NCBI GenBank assembly: GCA_964654415.1
Contig: CAZZIP010000008.1
Coordinates: 53,785-117,784 of the forward strand
Direction: 5' to 3'
Source: Methylohalobius sp964654415
Lineage (GTDB): Bacteria; Pseudomonadota; Gammaproteobacteria; Methylococcales; Methylothermaceae
Length of the DNA: 64,000 nucleotides
The position numbers were made by a program, and so were the translations under genes. Below are positions 36,020-45,377 of this stretch, one piece after another (positions within the stretch are counted from its first letter, which is position 1; each line of letters opens with the position of its first letter). The notes beneath the pieces were generated by a model. The model saw only the letters and a list, made by a program, of their open reading frames with translations. It had not been told where the DNA came from and made no database searches.

Positions 36020-38752
36020 ATGTTAGGCAAGCTGGTTAAAAAAGTCATCGGCTCCAGAAATGATAGGATCATCCGCCATAAACGGCGGATAGTCGAACAA
36101 ATCAACGCCCTAGAACCTAGGATTCAGGCCTTAAGCGACGCCGAACTGCGTGCCAAGACCGACGAATTTCGGACCCGTCTGGCAAGCGGGGAGACCTTAG
36201 ACGATCTTCTTCCCGAGGCCTTTGCCACTGTCCGCGAAGCCAGCCGGAGGGTGCTCAACATGCGCCACTTCGATGTCCAGCTGATCGGCGGCATGGTCCT
36301 GCACGACGGCAAGATCGCCGAAATGCGGACCGGCGAGGGCAAGACCTTAGTGGCTACCCTTTCCGCCTATCTCAACGCTCTTCCGGGTAAGGGCGTGCAC
36401 GTGGTGACGGTCAACGATTACCTGGCCCGCCGCGACGCCCAGTGGATGGGTAAGCTTTACAACTTCTTAGGGCTGTCGGTCGGAGTCATCGTCAGCGGCT
36501 TGAGCCAAAAAGAGCGCAAACAGGCCTATGCGGCTGACATCACCTACGGTACTAACAACGAGTTCGGTTTCGACTACCTGCGCGACAACATGGCCTTCAG
36601 CAAGGAAGACCAGGTCCAGCGCGGCCACACCTACGCCATCGTCGACGAGGTGGACTCGATCCTGATCGACGAGGCGCGCACCCCGCTGATCATCTCCGGT
36701 CCTACCGAAGAGCGCAGCGATCTGTATCTTAAGATGAACGAACTGGTACCCTACCTCAAGCGCCAGGAAGGAGACGACGGAGACGGCGACTACACGGTGG
36801 ACGAGAAAACCAAGCAGGTTTTCCTCACCGAGCAGGGGCACGAAAAAGTCGAGCAGCTTTTGGTGAAAACTGGCCTGATCCAATCTGGTGCGAGCCTGTA
36901 CGACGCCGCCAACATCCGTCTGCTCCATTACCTGAATGCTGCTCTGCGCGCCCACACCCTGTATCACCGAGACGTGGATTACATCGTGCGCAATGGCGAA
37001 GTGATCATCGTCGACGAATTCACAGGAAGAATTATGCCCGGGCGGCGTTGGTCAGAAGGGCTGCACCAGGCGATCGAAGCCAAAGAAGGGGTGCCGATCC
37101 AACAGGAAAACCAGACTTTGGCGTCGATCACTTTCCAGAATTATTTTAGGCTGTATGAAAAGCTGGCCGGGATGACCGGAACCGCAGACACCGAAGCGTT
37201 CGAGTTTCATCAGATTTACGGCTTGGAGGTGGTCGTGATCCCCACCCACAAGCCGATGATCCGAAAGGACTTGAGCGATGTGGTCTATTTGACTGCCCGG
37301 GAAAAATACGAGGCCATCGTCCAAGACATCGAAGAGTGCCTCAAGCGCCAGCAGCCGGTGCTGGTCGGGACCACCTCGATCGAAAACTCCGAATACCTCT
37401 CAGGCCTGCTCAAGCGCAAAGGGATTCCGCACCAGGTGCTCAACGCCAAGCATCACGAACGCGAGGCCCAAATCATCGCTCAGGCCGGAAGACCCGGAGC
37501 AGTGACGATCGCCACCAATATGGCCGGGCGCGGGACCGATATCGTCTTAGGGGGCAACCTAGAGGCGGAACTGCAAGAATTGGGCGAAGAGGCCCCCGAG
37601 GAACTGAAGGAAAAAGTCCGCCAGGAGTGGCAGAAGCGTCACGAATTGGTAGTCGCCGCCGGCGGGCTACACGTGATCGGCTCCGAACGCCACGAGTCGC
37701 GTCGGATCGACAATCAGCTCCGTGGCCGCTCCGGGCGGCAAGGGGATCCAGGTTCGTCGCGCTTTTACCTCTCCCTGCAGGACAATTTGCTTCGGATCTT
37801 CGCCTCCGATCGGGTTGCGGTCCTGATGCAAAAGCTAGGGATGCAGGAAGGAGAGGCGATCGAGCACCCGTGGGTGACGCGCGCGATCGAGAATGCCCAG
37901 CGCAAGGTGGAAGCGCACAACTTCGACATCCGCAAAACCTTGTTGGAATACGACAACGTCGCCAACGATCAGCGCCGGGTGATCTATGAGTTGCGCAACG
38001 AGCTTCTGGAAGCTTCCGACGTTACCGACATCCTCGACTCGATCCGGCGGGACGTCCTGATGGAACAAGTAGACAAGCACCTGCCACCGGATACGTTTGA
38101 GGAACAGTGGGACATCGAGGGGCTGGAACAAGCTTTGGAGGCTGAGTTTGGCTTGTACTTCCCGGTCCAAAAGCGCCTAGAGGCCGATCCTGATCTCCAG
38201 ATCGAGGATTTAAAGCGCGAGATCCTCGAAGCAGCCGAAAAGGCTTACCGGGACAAGGAACGCCAGATCGGCCCTGAAATCTTACGCCAATTCGAAAAAT
38301 CGGTGCTGCTCCAGGTCCTGGACAACGCCTGGAAAGAGCATCTGGCGGCGATGGATCATCTGCGTCAGGGGATCCATCTACGCGGCTACGCCCAACGCGA
38401 CCCCAAACAAGAATACAAACGCGAAGCGTTCCAGATGTTTAAGTCGATGCTGGACAACATCAAGCACGAGGTAATCAGCCTGTTGTCTCGGGTTCAGATC
38501 CACGGCGCCGAAGACGTCGACGCCGTTGAAGCGCAGCGCCGCGAAAGCTCCCCTCATAAGGTCCATTACGAACACGCGCAGGTTTCGGCGATGGCCGAAG
38601 AAGACCCGCCTTTAGCCGCCCTGGAAGAGGAAGGTGCTGTCGCGGTCGCCCAGCAGCCAGTGGTCCGCCGGGGGCGTAAGATCGGGCGCAACGAACCCTG
38701 CCCGTGCGGCAGCGGCAAAAAGTACAAGCACTGCCACGGAAAGCTAAGCTGA
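36020..38752 (+). CDS. secA: Preprotein translocase ATPase SecA
   Basis: SecA drives protein export through SecYEG. From ATG 36020 (MLGKLVKKVIGSRNDR) the protein has 910 residues, with Walker A in RTGEGKTLVA, the DEAD-type box VDEVDSILIDEARTPLI, the preprotein cross-linking region, helicase motif VI-type QLRGRSGRQGDPGSSRF, and the C-terminal zinc-binding SEC-C motif EPCPCGSGKKYKHCHG. It ends in ATGA overlap with argJ, so argJ is translationally coupled to it. Confidence 0.98.
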   Translation: MLGKLVKKVIGSRNDRIIRHKRRIVEQINALEPRIQALSDAELRAKTDEFRTRLASGETLDDLLPEAFATVREASRRVLNMRHFDVQLIGGMVLHDGKIAEMRTGEGKTLVATLSAYLNALPGKGVHVVTVNDYLARRDAQWMGKLYNFLGLSVGVIVSGLSQKERKQAYAADITYGTNNEFGFDYLRDNMAFSKEDQVQRGHTYAIVDEVDSILIDEARTPLIISGPTEERSDLYLKMNELVPYLKRQEGDDGDGDYTVDEKTKQVFLTEQGHEKVEQLLVKTGLIQSGASLYDAANIRLLHYLNAALRAHTLYHRDVDYIVRNGEVIIVDEFTGRIMPGRRWSEGLHQAIEAKEGVPIQQENQTLASITFQNYFRLYEKLAGMTGTADTEAFEFHQIYGLEVVVIPTHKPMIRKDLSDVVYLTAREKYEAIVQDIEECLKRQQPVLVGTTSIENSEYLSGLLKRKGIPHQVLNAKHHEREAQIIAQAGRPGAVTIATNMAGRGTDIVLGGNLEAELQELGEEAPEELKEKVRQEWQKRHELVVAAGGLHVIGSERHESRRIDNQLRGRSGRQGDPGSSRFYLSLQDNLLRIFASDRVAVLMQKLGMQEGEAIEHPWVTRAIENAQRKVEAHNFDIRKTLLEYDNVANDQRRVIYELRNELLEASDVTDILDSIRRDVLMEQVDKHLPPDTFEEQWDIEGLEQALEAEFGLYFPVQKRLEADPDLQIEDLKREILEAAEKAYRDKERQIGPEILRQFEKSVLLQVLDNAWKEHLAAMDHLRQGIHLRGYAQRDPKQEYKREAFQMFKSMLDNIKHEVISLLSRVQIHGAEDVDAVEAQRRESSPHKVHYEHAQVSAMAEEDPPLAALEEEGAVAVAQQPVVRRGRKIGRNEPCPCGSGKKYKHCHGKLS

Positions 38753-39966
38753 TGGCGGTCTTACCCATTCCGTTTCCAGAAGCCATGCGCATTGCCGGGA
38801 TCCGGCTGGGGACCGCGCGCGCCGGGATCCGTTCCGGTACCGCCGATGATCTGGCGGTGATCGAACTCGCGCCCGGCGCTCAGATAGCGGCGGTATTTAC
38901 TCGCAATGCCTTCTGCGCCGCACCGGTAAGGGTAGCGCGGGAGCATCTTGCGCATGCGCCGCGTTGGCTTATCGTCAACGCAGGCAACGCCAATGCCGGC
39001 ACCGGTGCCCGGGGGATCGAGGACGCGCGCGCCACCTGCGCGGCGCTGGCCGCTCTGGTAGGTGGAAAGCCCAATCAGGTGCTGCCGTTTTCCACTGGGG
39101 TTATCGGCGAGCCGTTGCCAGTGGAGAAAATCTGCACTGCCCTTCCCGAGGCACTAGCCAATTTGAGCGAATCGGGTTGGAAGCAGGCTGCGCGGGCGAT
39201 CATGACCACCGATACCCAGCCCAAAGGAGCTAAAGTCGAGATTAGTTTGGCAGGCAGACGGGTAAGCATCGCCGGAATCGCCAAAGGGGCAGGGATGATC
39301 GCCCCAAATATGGCTACCATGCTGGCTTTCATCGGTACCGATGCGGCCGTCGAGCCAGCGGCTTTGCAGCTGGCGCTGAACCAAGCGGTCGAGTCCACCT
39401 TCAACGCCATCAGCGTGGACGGCGATACCTCTACCAACGACGCTTGCGTCCTAATCGCTACGGGAACTGCCGGAGGTCCGACCCTGCACCAAGACCATCC
39501 GGATTTTCCCGCCTTCCGCGGCAGCTTGGAACGAGTCTGCGCCGAGCTGGCGCAAGCCATCGTCCGGGACGGCGAGGGCGCGACTAAATTGATCCGGATT
39601 CAGGTGGAAGAAGCGCAAGACTCAGCCGAAGCCCGCCGGGTGGGATTTACTGTCGCCAATTCCCCCCTGGTCAAAACTGCCTTTTTCGCCGGAGATCCCA
39701 ATTGGGGAAGGATTCTGGCCGCAGTGGGCCGGGCCGGTTGTGAGCGCCTGGCCATCGACCAGGTCCGGATCTGGCTGGATGAGGTCTGTATCGTCACCGC
39801 CGGTGGGAGGGCACCCGACTATCGCGAGGCTTTGGGGAAAACCGTCATGGCCCGCGATGAGATCTGCGTGCGCATCGCCTTGGGGCGGGGGAGCGCCGCC
39901 GCCCAGGTGTTGACCTGTGATCTGTCCTACGATTATGTCCGCATCAACGCGGAATACCGAAGTTGA
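38752..39966 (+). CDS. argJ: Bifunctional ornithine acetyltransferase / N-acetylglutamate synthase
   Basis: ArgJ recycles the acetyl group in arginine synthesis, transferring it from N-acetylornithine to glutamate. The 404-residue precursor contains the self-cleavage site in AKGAGMIAPNMATMLAFI, where the threonine after ALA/MAT becomes the N-terminal nucleophile of the beta chain. It ends NAEYRS as many ArgJ proteins do. The ATG at 38752 overlaps the secA stop (ATGA). The coupling of secA to argJ is seen in other Gammaproteobacteria. Confidence 0.96.
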   Translation: MAVLPIPFPEAMRIAGIRLGTARAGIRSGTADDLAVIELAPGAQIAAVFTRNAFCAAPVRVAREHLAHAPRWLIVNAGNANAGTGARGIEDARATCAALAALVGGKPNQVLPFSTGVIGEPLPVEKICTALPEALANLSESGWKQAARAIMTTDTQPKGAKVEISLAGRRVSIAGIAKGAGMIAPNMATMLAFIGTDAAVEPAALQLALNQAVESTFNAISVDGDTSTNDACVLIATGTAGGPTLHQDHPDFPAFRGSLERVCAELAQAIVRDGEGATKLIRIQVEEAQDSAEARRVGFTVANSPLVKTAFFAGDPNWGRILAAVGRAGCERLAIDQVRIWLDEVCIVTAGGRAPDYREALGKTVMARDEICVRIALGRGSAAAQVLTCDLSYDYVRINAEYRS

Positions 39967-40888
39967 CTGGGTCCGCGTCAGCGTTGGTGTCCTCCGCGAT
40001 ACCCAAGGCCGGATCCTCATTACCCGCCGCCACGAGGATACCCATCAGGGAGGAAAGTGGGAATTCCCTGGCGGTAAGTTAATGCCAGGCGAGTCTGCCT
40101 ATGCGGCGCTGGTGCGGGAGCTTGAGGAGGAGCTTGGGATCGAGGTCACCGCCGCCCACCCTTTGATCCAAGTCCGCCACGCTTATCTGGACCGCAAAGT
40201 GCTGCTGGAAGTCTTCGAAGTCACCGGCTTCCGGGGCACCCCTCATGGCCGGGAAAACCAACCTTTGGCTTGGGTAGCACCTTCAGAACTCGACCGTTAC
40301 GAGTTGCCAGCGGCCGACCGTCCGATTGTGAGCGCAGTCGATTTGCCAGCTTTTTATCCCGTACTGGAGCACGGCGGCCAAGAGGGGGTTTATCGGCAAC
40401 GCTTCCAGCGCCTGCTTGAGCGGGGATATCGCATGCTTTACTGGCGTGCCCGCGATCTGCCGGATTCGGTCTATCGGCGATTGGCGAGGGAGTTTGGTCG
40501 CGCGATGGCGGCAGCACACGGCTGCCTCATGGTCCGCGCTGCAGGCGAACCAGGAGAGGCGCCGGTAGGACTCCATGTGAGCAGTCACCAGCTGCATACT
40601 TTATCTTCCCGGCCTGCAGGGTGGCGCCGGGTGGGAGCGGCGTGCCACTGTTTGGCAGACCTTCAGCGAGTTTCCAACCTGGGACTGGATTTCGCCGTTT
40701 TGTCCCCCGTCCTTGCGACCCCGACCCACCCTGACGCCCGCCCCTTGGGCTGGCAAACTGCCCGCGATTGGATCGCATCGGTCAACCTTCCGGTCTATTT
40801 GATGGGCGGCCTTGGACGCGAGCATCTTGCCCAGGCGCGAGATTGCGGTGCCCAAGGGATTGCCGGGATCCGTCTGTTTCTCGATTGA
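39935..40888 (+). CDS. Nudix hydrolase / thiamine-phosphate-synthase-like fusion
   Basis: The N-terminal half (about residues 8-130) is a MutT-type Nudix domain with box GGKLMPGESAYAALVRELEEELG, shown here only by its key residues GE, RE and EE. It should hydrolyse oxidised nucleotides. The C-terminal half (about 150-317) is a TIM-barrel domain like ThiE/TenI (VGLHVSSHQL, GAACHCLADLQ, then GGLGREHLAQARDCGAQGIAGI). This fusion is known in many Gammaproteobacteria and usually follows argJ. Whether the ThiE-like half is active is not clear. I start at ATG 39935 (MSASTRNTEVDW). The gene overlaps argJ by about 30 bases. Confidence 0.9.
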   Translation: MSASTRNTEVDWVRVSVGVLRDTQGRILITRRHEDTHQGGKWEFPGGKLMPGESAYAALVRELEEELGIEVTAAHPLIQVRHAYLDRKVLLEVFEVTGFRGTPHGRENQPLAWVAPSELDRYELPAADRPIVSAVDLPAFYPVLEHGGQEGVYRQRFQRLLERGYRMLYWRARDLPDSVYRRLAREFGRAMAAAHGCLMVRAAGEPGEAPVGLHVSSHQLHTLSSRPAGWRRVGAACHCLADLQRVSNLGLDFAVLSPVLATPTHPDARPLGWQTARDWIASVNLPVYLMGGLGREHLAQARDCGAQGIAGIRLFLD

Positions 40889-40960
40889 ACCGATCGCGCT
40901 TGATCTATACTGCAGAATGTCGAATAGTAATGAATAGCAAATCGATCGAGTGCGATCTTG

Positions 40961-42274
40961 ATGTTCGAACGGTTTCTACGCAAAACCGCCGGCTCAACTG
41001 CGAAGCCCCGCCGTAAGCCTTCGTTGCACCTCTCCCCACGGCCGGTCACGGTAGCCGAGTTGCTGCAGCTGATCCCGCTCAGAAACTTGAGTGAGGAGGA
41101 ATTGAATGCGTTTGCCTTGACTCAGCAGACTGAGACTTATGCTCCCGGTTCGATTTTATTCGAGCGCGGCCAAACTGATACCTACGTCCTATATCTCCTC
41201 GCCGGTACAGTCACGATGGTGCTCAACGACGAGCAAAGCTACGAGGTGACCGCAGGGACGGCCAAAGCCCGCTTTCCTCTATCTTACGGGCAATCCCATA
41301 ACGCCACTGCGATTGCCAAAACCGACGTAGAGCTCATCCAGGTACCCGCTAAGGTCATGCACAAGAATTTGAGCGCCCAGCTAAAAGAAGACCGGTTGCT
41401 CGATCCGAACCGCTGGGAAGCGCCAGCTGAGCTTAAAAATAGCCATTTGTTTCAGACGTTTTGTCAGAATTTCCAGAACGAGGAATTGAAATTACCCACC
41501 TTGCCAGACATCGCCCTGAGGCTGCGCAACGCGATCCAACGAGACGACATCGGAGTCGCCGAGGCGGCCAAAATCGTGGAGGTGGACGCCACTATTGCCG
41601 CCAAATTGATGCACATCGCCAACAGCCCTTTATACTTCGCCGCGCAACCGGCCAAAAGTTGCCTAGAGGCGATCAACCGGCTTGGGCTCAAGGCTACGTG
41701 CAATTTGGTCGTTTCCCTATGCATACGCGGTATTTTCAAATCCAAGGACGAGTTTTTGAGTCAAAAAATGCGCACCGTTTGGCAAGAGGGGTTGCATGTC
41801 TCGGCATTGGCCTATGTTTTGGCTAAGGATAACCGCTGGCACAACCCGGAAGAAGCTTTACTGGGGGGACTAATTTGCGAGATCGGCTCCATCTATTTTT
41901 TGGCCTTTGCCGAAGGGTTTCCCAAAACCCATTATCAGCGTGCGGAAATCGAGCTGGCCCTGCCCGTCGTTTGCGGTCCAATCGGTTATTACGTGCTCAA
42001 ACGCTGGGATTTTCCCGATGAATTGGTGAACGTTCCGCTGCTCGCCACAGCCTGGCATTACGACTCAGGCCCCACCTTAGCCTTAAGCGACCTCGTCATG
42101 CTGTCCAAACTCCACCGCTACCTGGAAACCCACCGAATAGCCGAGGTGCCACCCATCAATTCCATTCCCGCCTGCGGCAAGCTGCGAGACGGGAGCCTGT
42201 CGCCAGAATATTCGCTCAAAGTCTTACACGACGCCAAAGCCCAAATTCAAGAAACCCTTAACCTGCTACGTTGA
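40961..42274 (+). CDS. Cyclic-nucleotide-binding-like plus HDOD signalling protein
   Basis: The 437-residue protein has an N-terminal beta-roll like a CRP-type cyclic nucleotide sensor (YAPGSILFERGQTDTYVLYLLAGTVTMV, abbreviated here by its key glycines). A HDOD domain follows in the second half (LPTLPDIALRLRNAI, VDATIAAKLMHIANSPLYF, then LGGLICEIGSIYF). HDOD domains lack the catalytic HD pair of phosphodiesterases and act as signalling platforms. The phosphate-binding cassette of true cAMP receptors is not obvious, so the ligand is unknown. The ATG at 40961 follows an in-frame TTG at 40958. It is the second gene after the Nudix-ThiE fusion on this strand. Confidence 0.85.
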   Translation: MFERFLRKTAGSTAKPRRKPSLHLSPRPVTVAELLQLIPLRNLSEEELNAFALTQQTETYAPGSILFERGQTDTYVLYLLAGTVTMVLNDEQSYEVTAGTAKARFPLSYGQSHNATAIAKTDVELIQVPAKVMHKNLSAQLKEDRLLDPNRWEAPAELKNSHLFQTFCQNFQNEELKLPTLPDIALRLRNAIQRDDIGVAEAAKIVEVDATIAAKLMHIANSPLYFAAQPAKSCLEAINRLGLKATCNLVVSLCIRGIFKSKDEFLSQKMRTVWQEGLHVSALAYVLAKDNRWHNPEEALLGGLICEIGSIYFLAFAEGFPKTHYQRAEIELALPVVCGPIGYYVLKRWDFPDELVNVPLLATAWHYDSGPTLALSDLVMLSKLHRYLETHRIAEVPPINSIPACGKLRDGSLSPEYSLKVLHDAKAQIQETLNLLR

Positions 42275-42278
42275 GGCG

Positions 42279-42899
42279 TCAATCGGGGGTGAGCAGCTTC
42301 TGCAGCAAACCGGCAAGCTTTTCCTGCTGCCGAGGGAGCCGCAGGCGGTCGGCGATGAGAATACTCTTGAGCTGGGTCAGCGCCTGTTCGAAATCGTCGT
42401 TGACCAACAGGTAATCGTATTCGAGGTAATGGGAAATTTCAGCGCGCGCCCCCGCTAAGCGCTTGGCGATGGTTTCCGGACTGTCTTGGCCACGCCGGCG
42501 CAGCCGTTCCTCAAGAATCTCCCGCGCTGGCGGCAGAATGAAGATGGCGCGGCTTTCGGGAAGTTTGGCTTTTACCTGGCGCGCCCCCTGCCAGTCGATC
42601 TCCAGGATCACGTCCAGTCCGCGCTGGATGTTCTCCATGACCTGCCTGCGCGAGGTTCCGTAGTAATGGTCGAAAACCCTAGCGTGTTCCAAAAAAGCGT
42701 CTTCCGCCAGCATTCTTTCAAACGTTTCCCGACTGACGAAAAAGTAATCCCGACCTTCGATTTCACCAGGCCGCTGGGGACGGGTGGTGTGGGAGACAGA
42801 AATCACCACATCGTCCAATTCCTGCTTAAGCCGCTTCAAGAGGCTGGTTTTCCCGGCGCCCGATGGAGCAGAGACGATAAAGAGACTGCCTGTGGCCAT
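42279..42899 (-). CDS. gmk: Guanylate kinase
   Basis: Guanylate kinase phosphorylates GMP to GDP. From ATG 42899 (MATGSLFIVSAPSGAGKTSLL) the protein has about 206 residues, with the Walker A SAPSGAGKTS, SVSHTTRPQRPGE and GRDYFFVS motifs, and VILEIDWQGARQVK. The longer frame to 42965 overlaps yicC and has no support in the family. It lies three bases after the yicC stop, as in many Proteobacteria where yicC and gmk are linked. Confidence 0.96.
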   Translation of the reverse strand: MATGSLFIVSAPSGAGKTSLLKRLKQELDDVVISVSHTTRPQRPGEIEGRDYFFVSRETFERMLAEDAFLEHARVFDHYYGTSRRQVMENIQRGLDVILEIDWQGARQVKAKLPESRAIFILPPAREILEERLRRRGQDSPETIAKRLAGARAEISHYLEYDYLLVNDDFEQALTQLKSILIADRLRLPRQQEKLAGLLQKLLTPD

Positions 42900-42901
42900 A
42901 A

Positions 42902-43768
42902 TCACTCGAGGTTCTGCACTTGCTCGCGCATTTGTTCGATCAAAACTTTGCTCTCGATAGCACACTGAGTCAGCGCCCCCGACCCGGCCTTGGCGGCCAG
43001 CGTATTGGCCTCACGATTCATCTCCTGGCATAGGAAATCCAGACGGCGGCCGATAGGCTGATCCTGGCGCAACAGGCGTTCGATTTCATCCAGATGGGTG
43101 TCGAGCCGATCGAGCTCCTCGCTTATATCCAACTTCTGGGCCAGATAGACCAGTTCTTGCTCTAGCCGGTCGAAATCAGGTTTTAGGCCGATTTCTTCGA
43201 TTCTGGCAAGGAGTTTTTCACGCATGGACTTCAAGGCTTGCGGCAGCAACTGGCGAGCCTTGAGCACCTGCTCGCGTAGCTTGGCGCAATGCTGCATCAG
43301 CAACTCGGCCAATTTTTTCCCCTCTTGCCGGCGAACCGCCATCAACTGCTCCAACGCTGCCTGTAATCCGGCCAGAACGCCTTCCCGCAAGCTTTCTAAG
43401 TCCTGCTCGGGTTCTTGCAATATGCCAGGCCAGCGCGCCAGGTCCAACAAGGAAACCGTGGCCGGGATCCGGAGCAAAGATTCTAACTCGACCAACGCCC
43501 GGATCACTGCATTGGCCATCGGCCGATTGAGTTCCAAAGCGAGCGAGACGTCTGGCAGCGGTTCCAACTTGAGGCAGCATTCCACCTTGCCCCGGCTTAA
43601 GGCTCGATTTGCCAGGTGGCGGATTTCAGGCTCTAGGGGACGGAGACTGTCCGGAATGCGCAAGATCAAATCCAGATAGCGGGAATTGACCGCGCGGATT
43701 TCCCAGCGCACGGCGTATCGTTGGGTTCGGCTTTCGCAAACAGCGAAGGCGGTCATGCTATAAGGCAT
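42902..43768 (-). CDS. yicC: YicC family endoribonuclease
   Basis: YicC proteins are endoribonucleases implicated in small-RNA turnover. The 288-residue sequence starts MPYSMTAFAVCE, close to the usual MIRSMTAFA, and has the family features EIRAVNSRYLDLILRIP, a long helical middle and the C-terminal signature RRLDFLCQEMNREANTLAAKA, trimmed here to its core. The ATG at 43768 is preferred over a TTG at 43774. It is followed by gmk. Confidence 0.93.
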   Translation of the reverse strand: MPYSMTAFAVCESRTQRYAVRWEIRAVNSRYLDLILRIPDSLRPLEPEIRHLANRALSRGKVECCLKLEPLPDVSLALELNRPMANAVIRALVELESLLRIPATVSLLDLARWPGILQEPEQDLESLREGVLAGLQAALEQLMAVRRQEGKKLAELLMQHCAKLREQVLKARQLLPQALKSMREKLLARIEEIGLKPDFDRLEQELVYLAQKLDISEELDRLDTHLDEIERLLRQDQPIGRRLDFLCQEMNREANTLAAKAGSGALTQCAIESKVLIEQMREQVQNLE

Positions 43769-43782
43769 AAGCAAAAACGCAG

Positions 43783-43807
43783 ACTATGCTTTCAATAACA
43801 GCATAGT
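43783..43807. promoter_or_regulatory. Perfect inverted repeat between yicC and a kinase gene
   Basis: ACTATGCT (43783-43790), nine bases, AGCATAGT (43800-43807) is a perfect eight-base inverted repeat in the short divergent gap. It could be a dimeric operator for one or both genes. No promoter boxes are clear enough to assign, and a hairpin in a 5' untranslated region is the alternative. Confidence 0.5.
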
Positions 43808-43825
43808 AAGCGCAAACGCCCGCGG

Positions 43826-44731
43826 ATGAAACCCCTTCCTCCATCTGCTCAAGAATTCATGCATCTGCCTTCAGGAACGGTGATCGATCGCTATATCATC
43901 GAGCGGCCTCTGGCCGACGGCGGCTTCAGCGCTGTCTATCTCGCCAGGGAGCTCAAGGATCAAACTCAGGTGGCGATCAAGGAGTATCTGCCGCGCAAGC
44001 TTGCCTATCGGAACTGGGAAGGCCAGGTGGTCCCGCGCTCTGTCAAGGCGAAAAAGCTGTTTTTGCGCGGGCGGCGCTTGTTCGTCGAAGAAGCGCGTAT
44101 GCTAGCCACGCTCAAGCATCCCAACATCGTCGAAGTGCTCAACTTCTTTCACGCCAACGCCACCGTTTATATGGTGATGACTTACGACTACGGCAAGAGC
44201 CTGGGATGGTACCTGAAGCATCAACCCAAACGCCTAGACGCCGACTTCCTGCTCAAGCTTGCTACAGGAGTCTTGCAGGGGTTGGAAGCTATCCACAGAT
44301 GCGGGATCTTGCATCTGGACCTGAAGCCAGAAAATGTTCTGATCCGGCCCGGCGTGGACCCGCTCCTATTGGATTTCGGGGCGGCGCAACCCTACGGGGA
44401 TGCCGATGCCCGGAACCGCCCGGGTAAAGTTCGAACCCCCGAATTTTCGTCCCCGGAGCAATACCGCCGCGTTTTCCCCTTGGGTCCCTGGAGCGATTTG
44501 TATGCGCTCGGGGCCACCTTGAGGACCTGTCTCGATCTGCGGCCTCCTCCCCCCGCCATCGACCGCCTCAGATGCGACGTGCTCAAACCCGCCCTACGCC
44601 AATATCGCGACAAATACCCTTATGGCTTGCTCAAAGCAATCGACCAAGCTCTGCAACTCGATCCTGTTCAGCGGCCCCAATCGGTGGCAGAATTCCGACA
44701 CCTATTAACCGCAGCCGGAGCCGCCCGATGA
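43826..44731 (+). CDS. Serine/threonine protein kinase
   Basis: The 301-residue protein is a single eukaryotic-type (Hanks) kinase domain. It has a glycine-loop variant in ADGGFSAVYLAR, the ATP lysine in VAIKEYLP, the catalytic loop HLDLKPENVLI (about residue 163), the DFG metal motif in LLLDFGAAQ and an SSPEQY segment matching the APE region. No membrane segment or extracellular sensor is present. The start is ATG 43826, which has no good ribosome site. ATG 43859 is an alternative. The stop overlaps a lipoprotein gene (ATGA), so the two are probably partners. Confidence 0.9.
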   Translation: MKPLPPSAQEFMHLPSGTVIDRYIIERPLADGGFSAVYLARELKDQTQVAIKEYLPRKLAYRNWEGQVVPRSVKAKKLFLRGRRLFVEEARMLATLKHPNIVEVLNFFHANATVYMVMTYDYGKSLGWYLKHQPKRLDADFLLKLATGVLQGLEAIHRCGILHLDLKPENVLIRPGVDPLLLDFGAAQPYGDADARNRPGKVRTPEFSSPEQYRRVFPLGPWSDLYALGATLRTCLDLRPPPPAIDRLRCDVLKPALRQYRDKYPYGLLKAIDQALQLDPVQRPQSVAEFRHLLTAAGAAR

Positions 44732-45372
44732 GATTCCTGTCCTGGTCACTGCTGCCAATTGCCCTGCTGTGTGCCTGTCAAGCCGGAGAGCTAAGCTTTC
44801 ACATTCGTTTTCACGATGCCGCTGGACTACGCGCTGGAGACCGGGTTTTCCTGGCCAACCAAGAAGTTGGCAAGGTGGAGTCGATCCAAGCGCTGGCAGA
44901 CGGGATCCAGGTAGCGGTGCGAATTCGCCCTCCGCTTCGCCAACAAGTCACTCGCGGTTCGCGCTATACCATTGAAACCGATCCAACCCAGCCCAAGCGT
45001 CAAAGCGTTCAGATCACCCCCGATCCAGAGTGCCAGCCCCTTAAGGACGGTGCCGTGGTCGAAGGCACAGCGCCCAAAGCCGGGCTGTTTGGCCCATTGC
45101 TCGGAGAATTCGGCAAGAGCCTGGAAACCCTACACCGGCAATTGCAGGGGTTCACCCAGGAACTGGAAAGACTGCCTGAATCGCCACAGTTCCGGGATCT
45201 TGAGCGGCGTTTGCAGGAATTAGCGCGCAAAATGCGCGAGGCCGAAGAACAGCTCCAGCAAGACGTCCTCCCGCGCCTCCGGCACGAAATGGATCGTTTG
45301 CGCGAGGAGCTGGAAAAGTCTCGGCCCCGGGAGAAAACACCACCTGCCAGCGGCAAAGCGATCGATTTATAA
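44728..45372 (+). CDS. Lipoprotein with MCE/MlaD-like domain and coiled coil
   Basis: The 214-residue product has a lipoprotein signal peptide (WSLLPIALLCACQAG), with the lipobox cysteine in LCAC or CACQ. It then has an MCE/MlaD-like stretch (FHDAAGLRAGDRVFLANQEVGKVESI) in which the glycine-rich turn and VGKV are typical. A predicted coiled coil covers about residues 125-200. MCE proteins bind lipids in envelope transport. The gene overlaps the kinase by four bases. No Mla permease genes are nearby, so this looks like an isolated pair. Confidence 0.7.
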   Translation: MRFLSWSLLPIALLCACQAGELSFHIRFHDAAGLRAGDRVFLANQEVGKVESIQALADGIQVAVRIRPPLRQQVTRGSRYTIETDPTQPKRQSVQITPDPECQPLKDGAVVEGTAPKAGLFGPLLGEFGKSLETLHRQLQGFTQELERLPESPQFRDLERRLQELARKMREAEEQLQQDVLPRLRHEMDRLREELEKSRPREKTPPASGKAIDL

Positions 45373-45377
45373 TTCGG

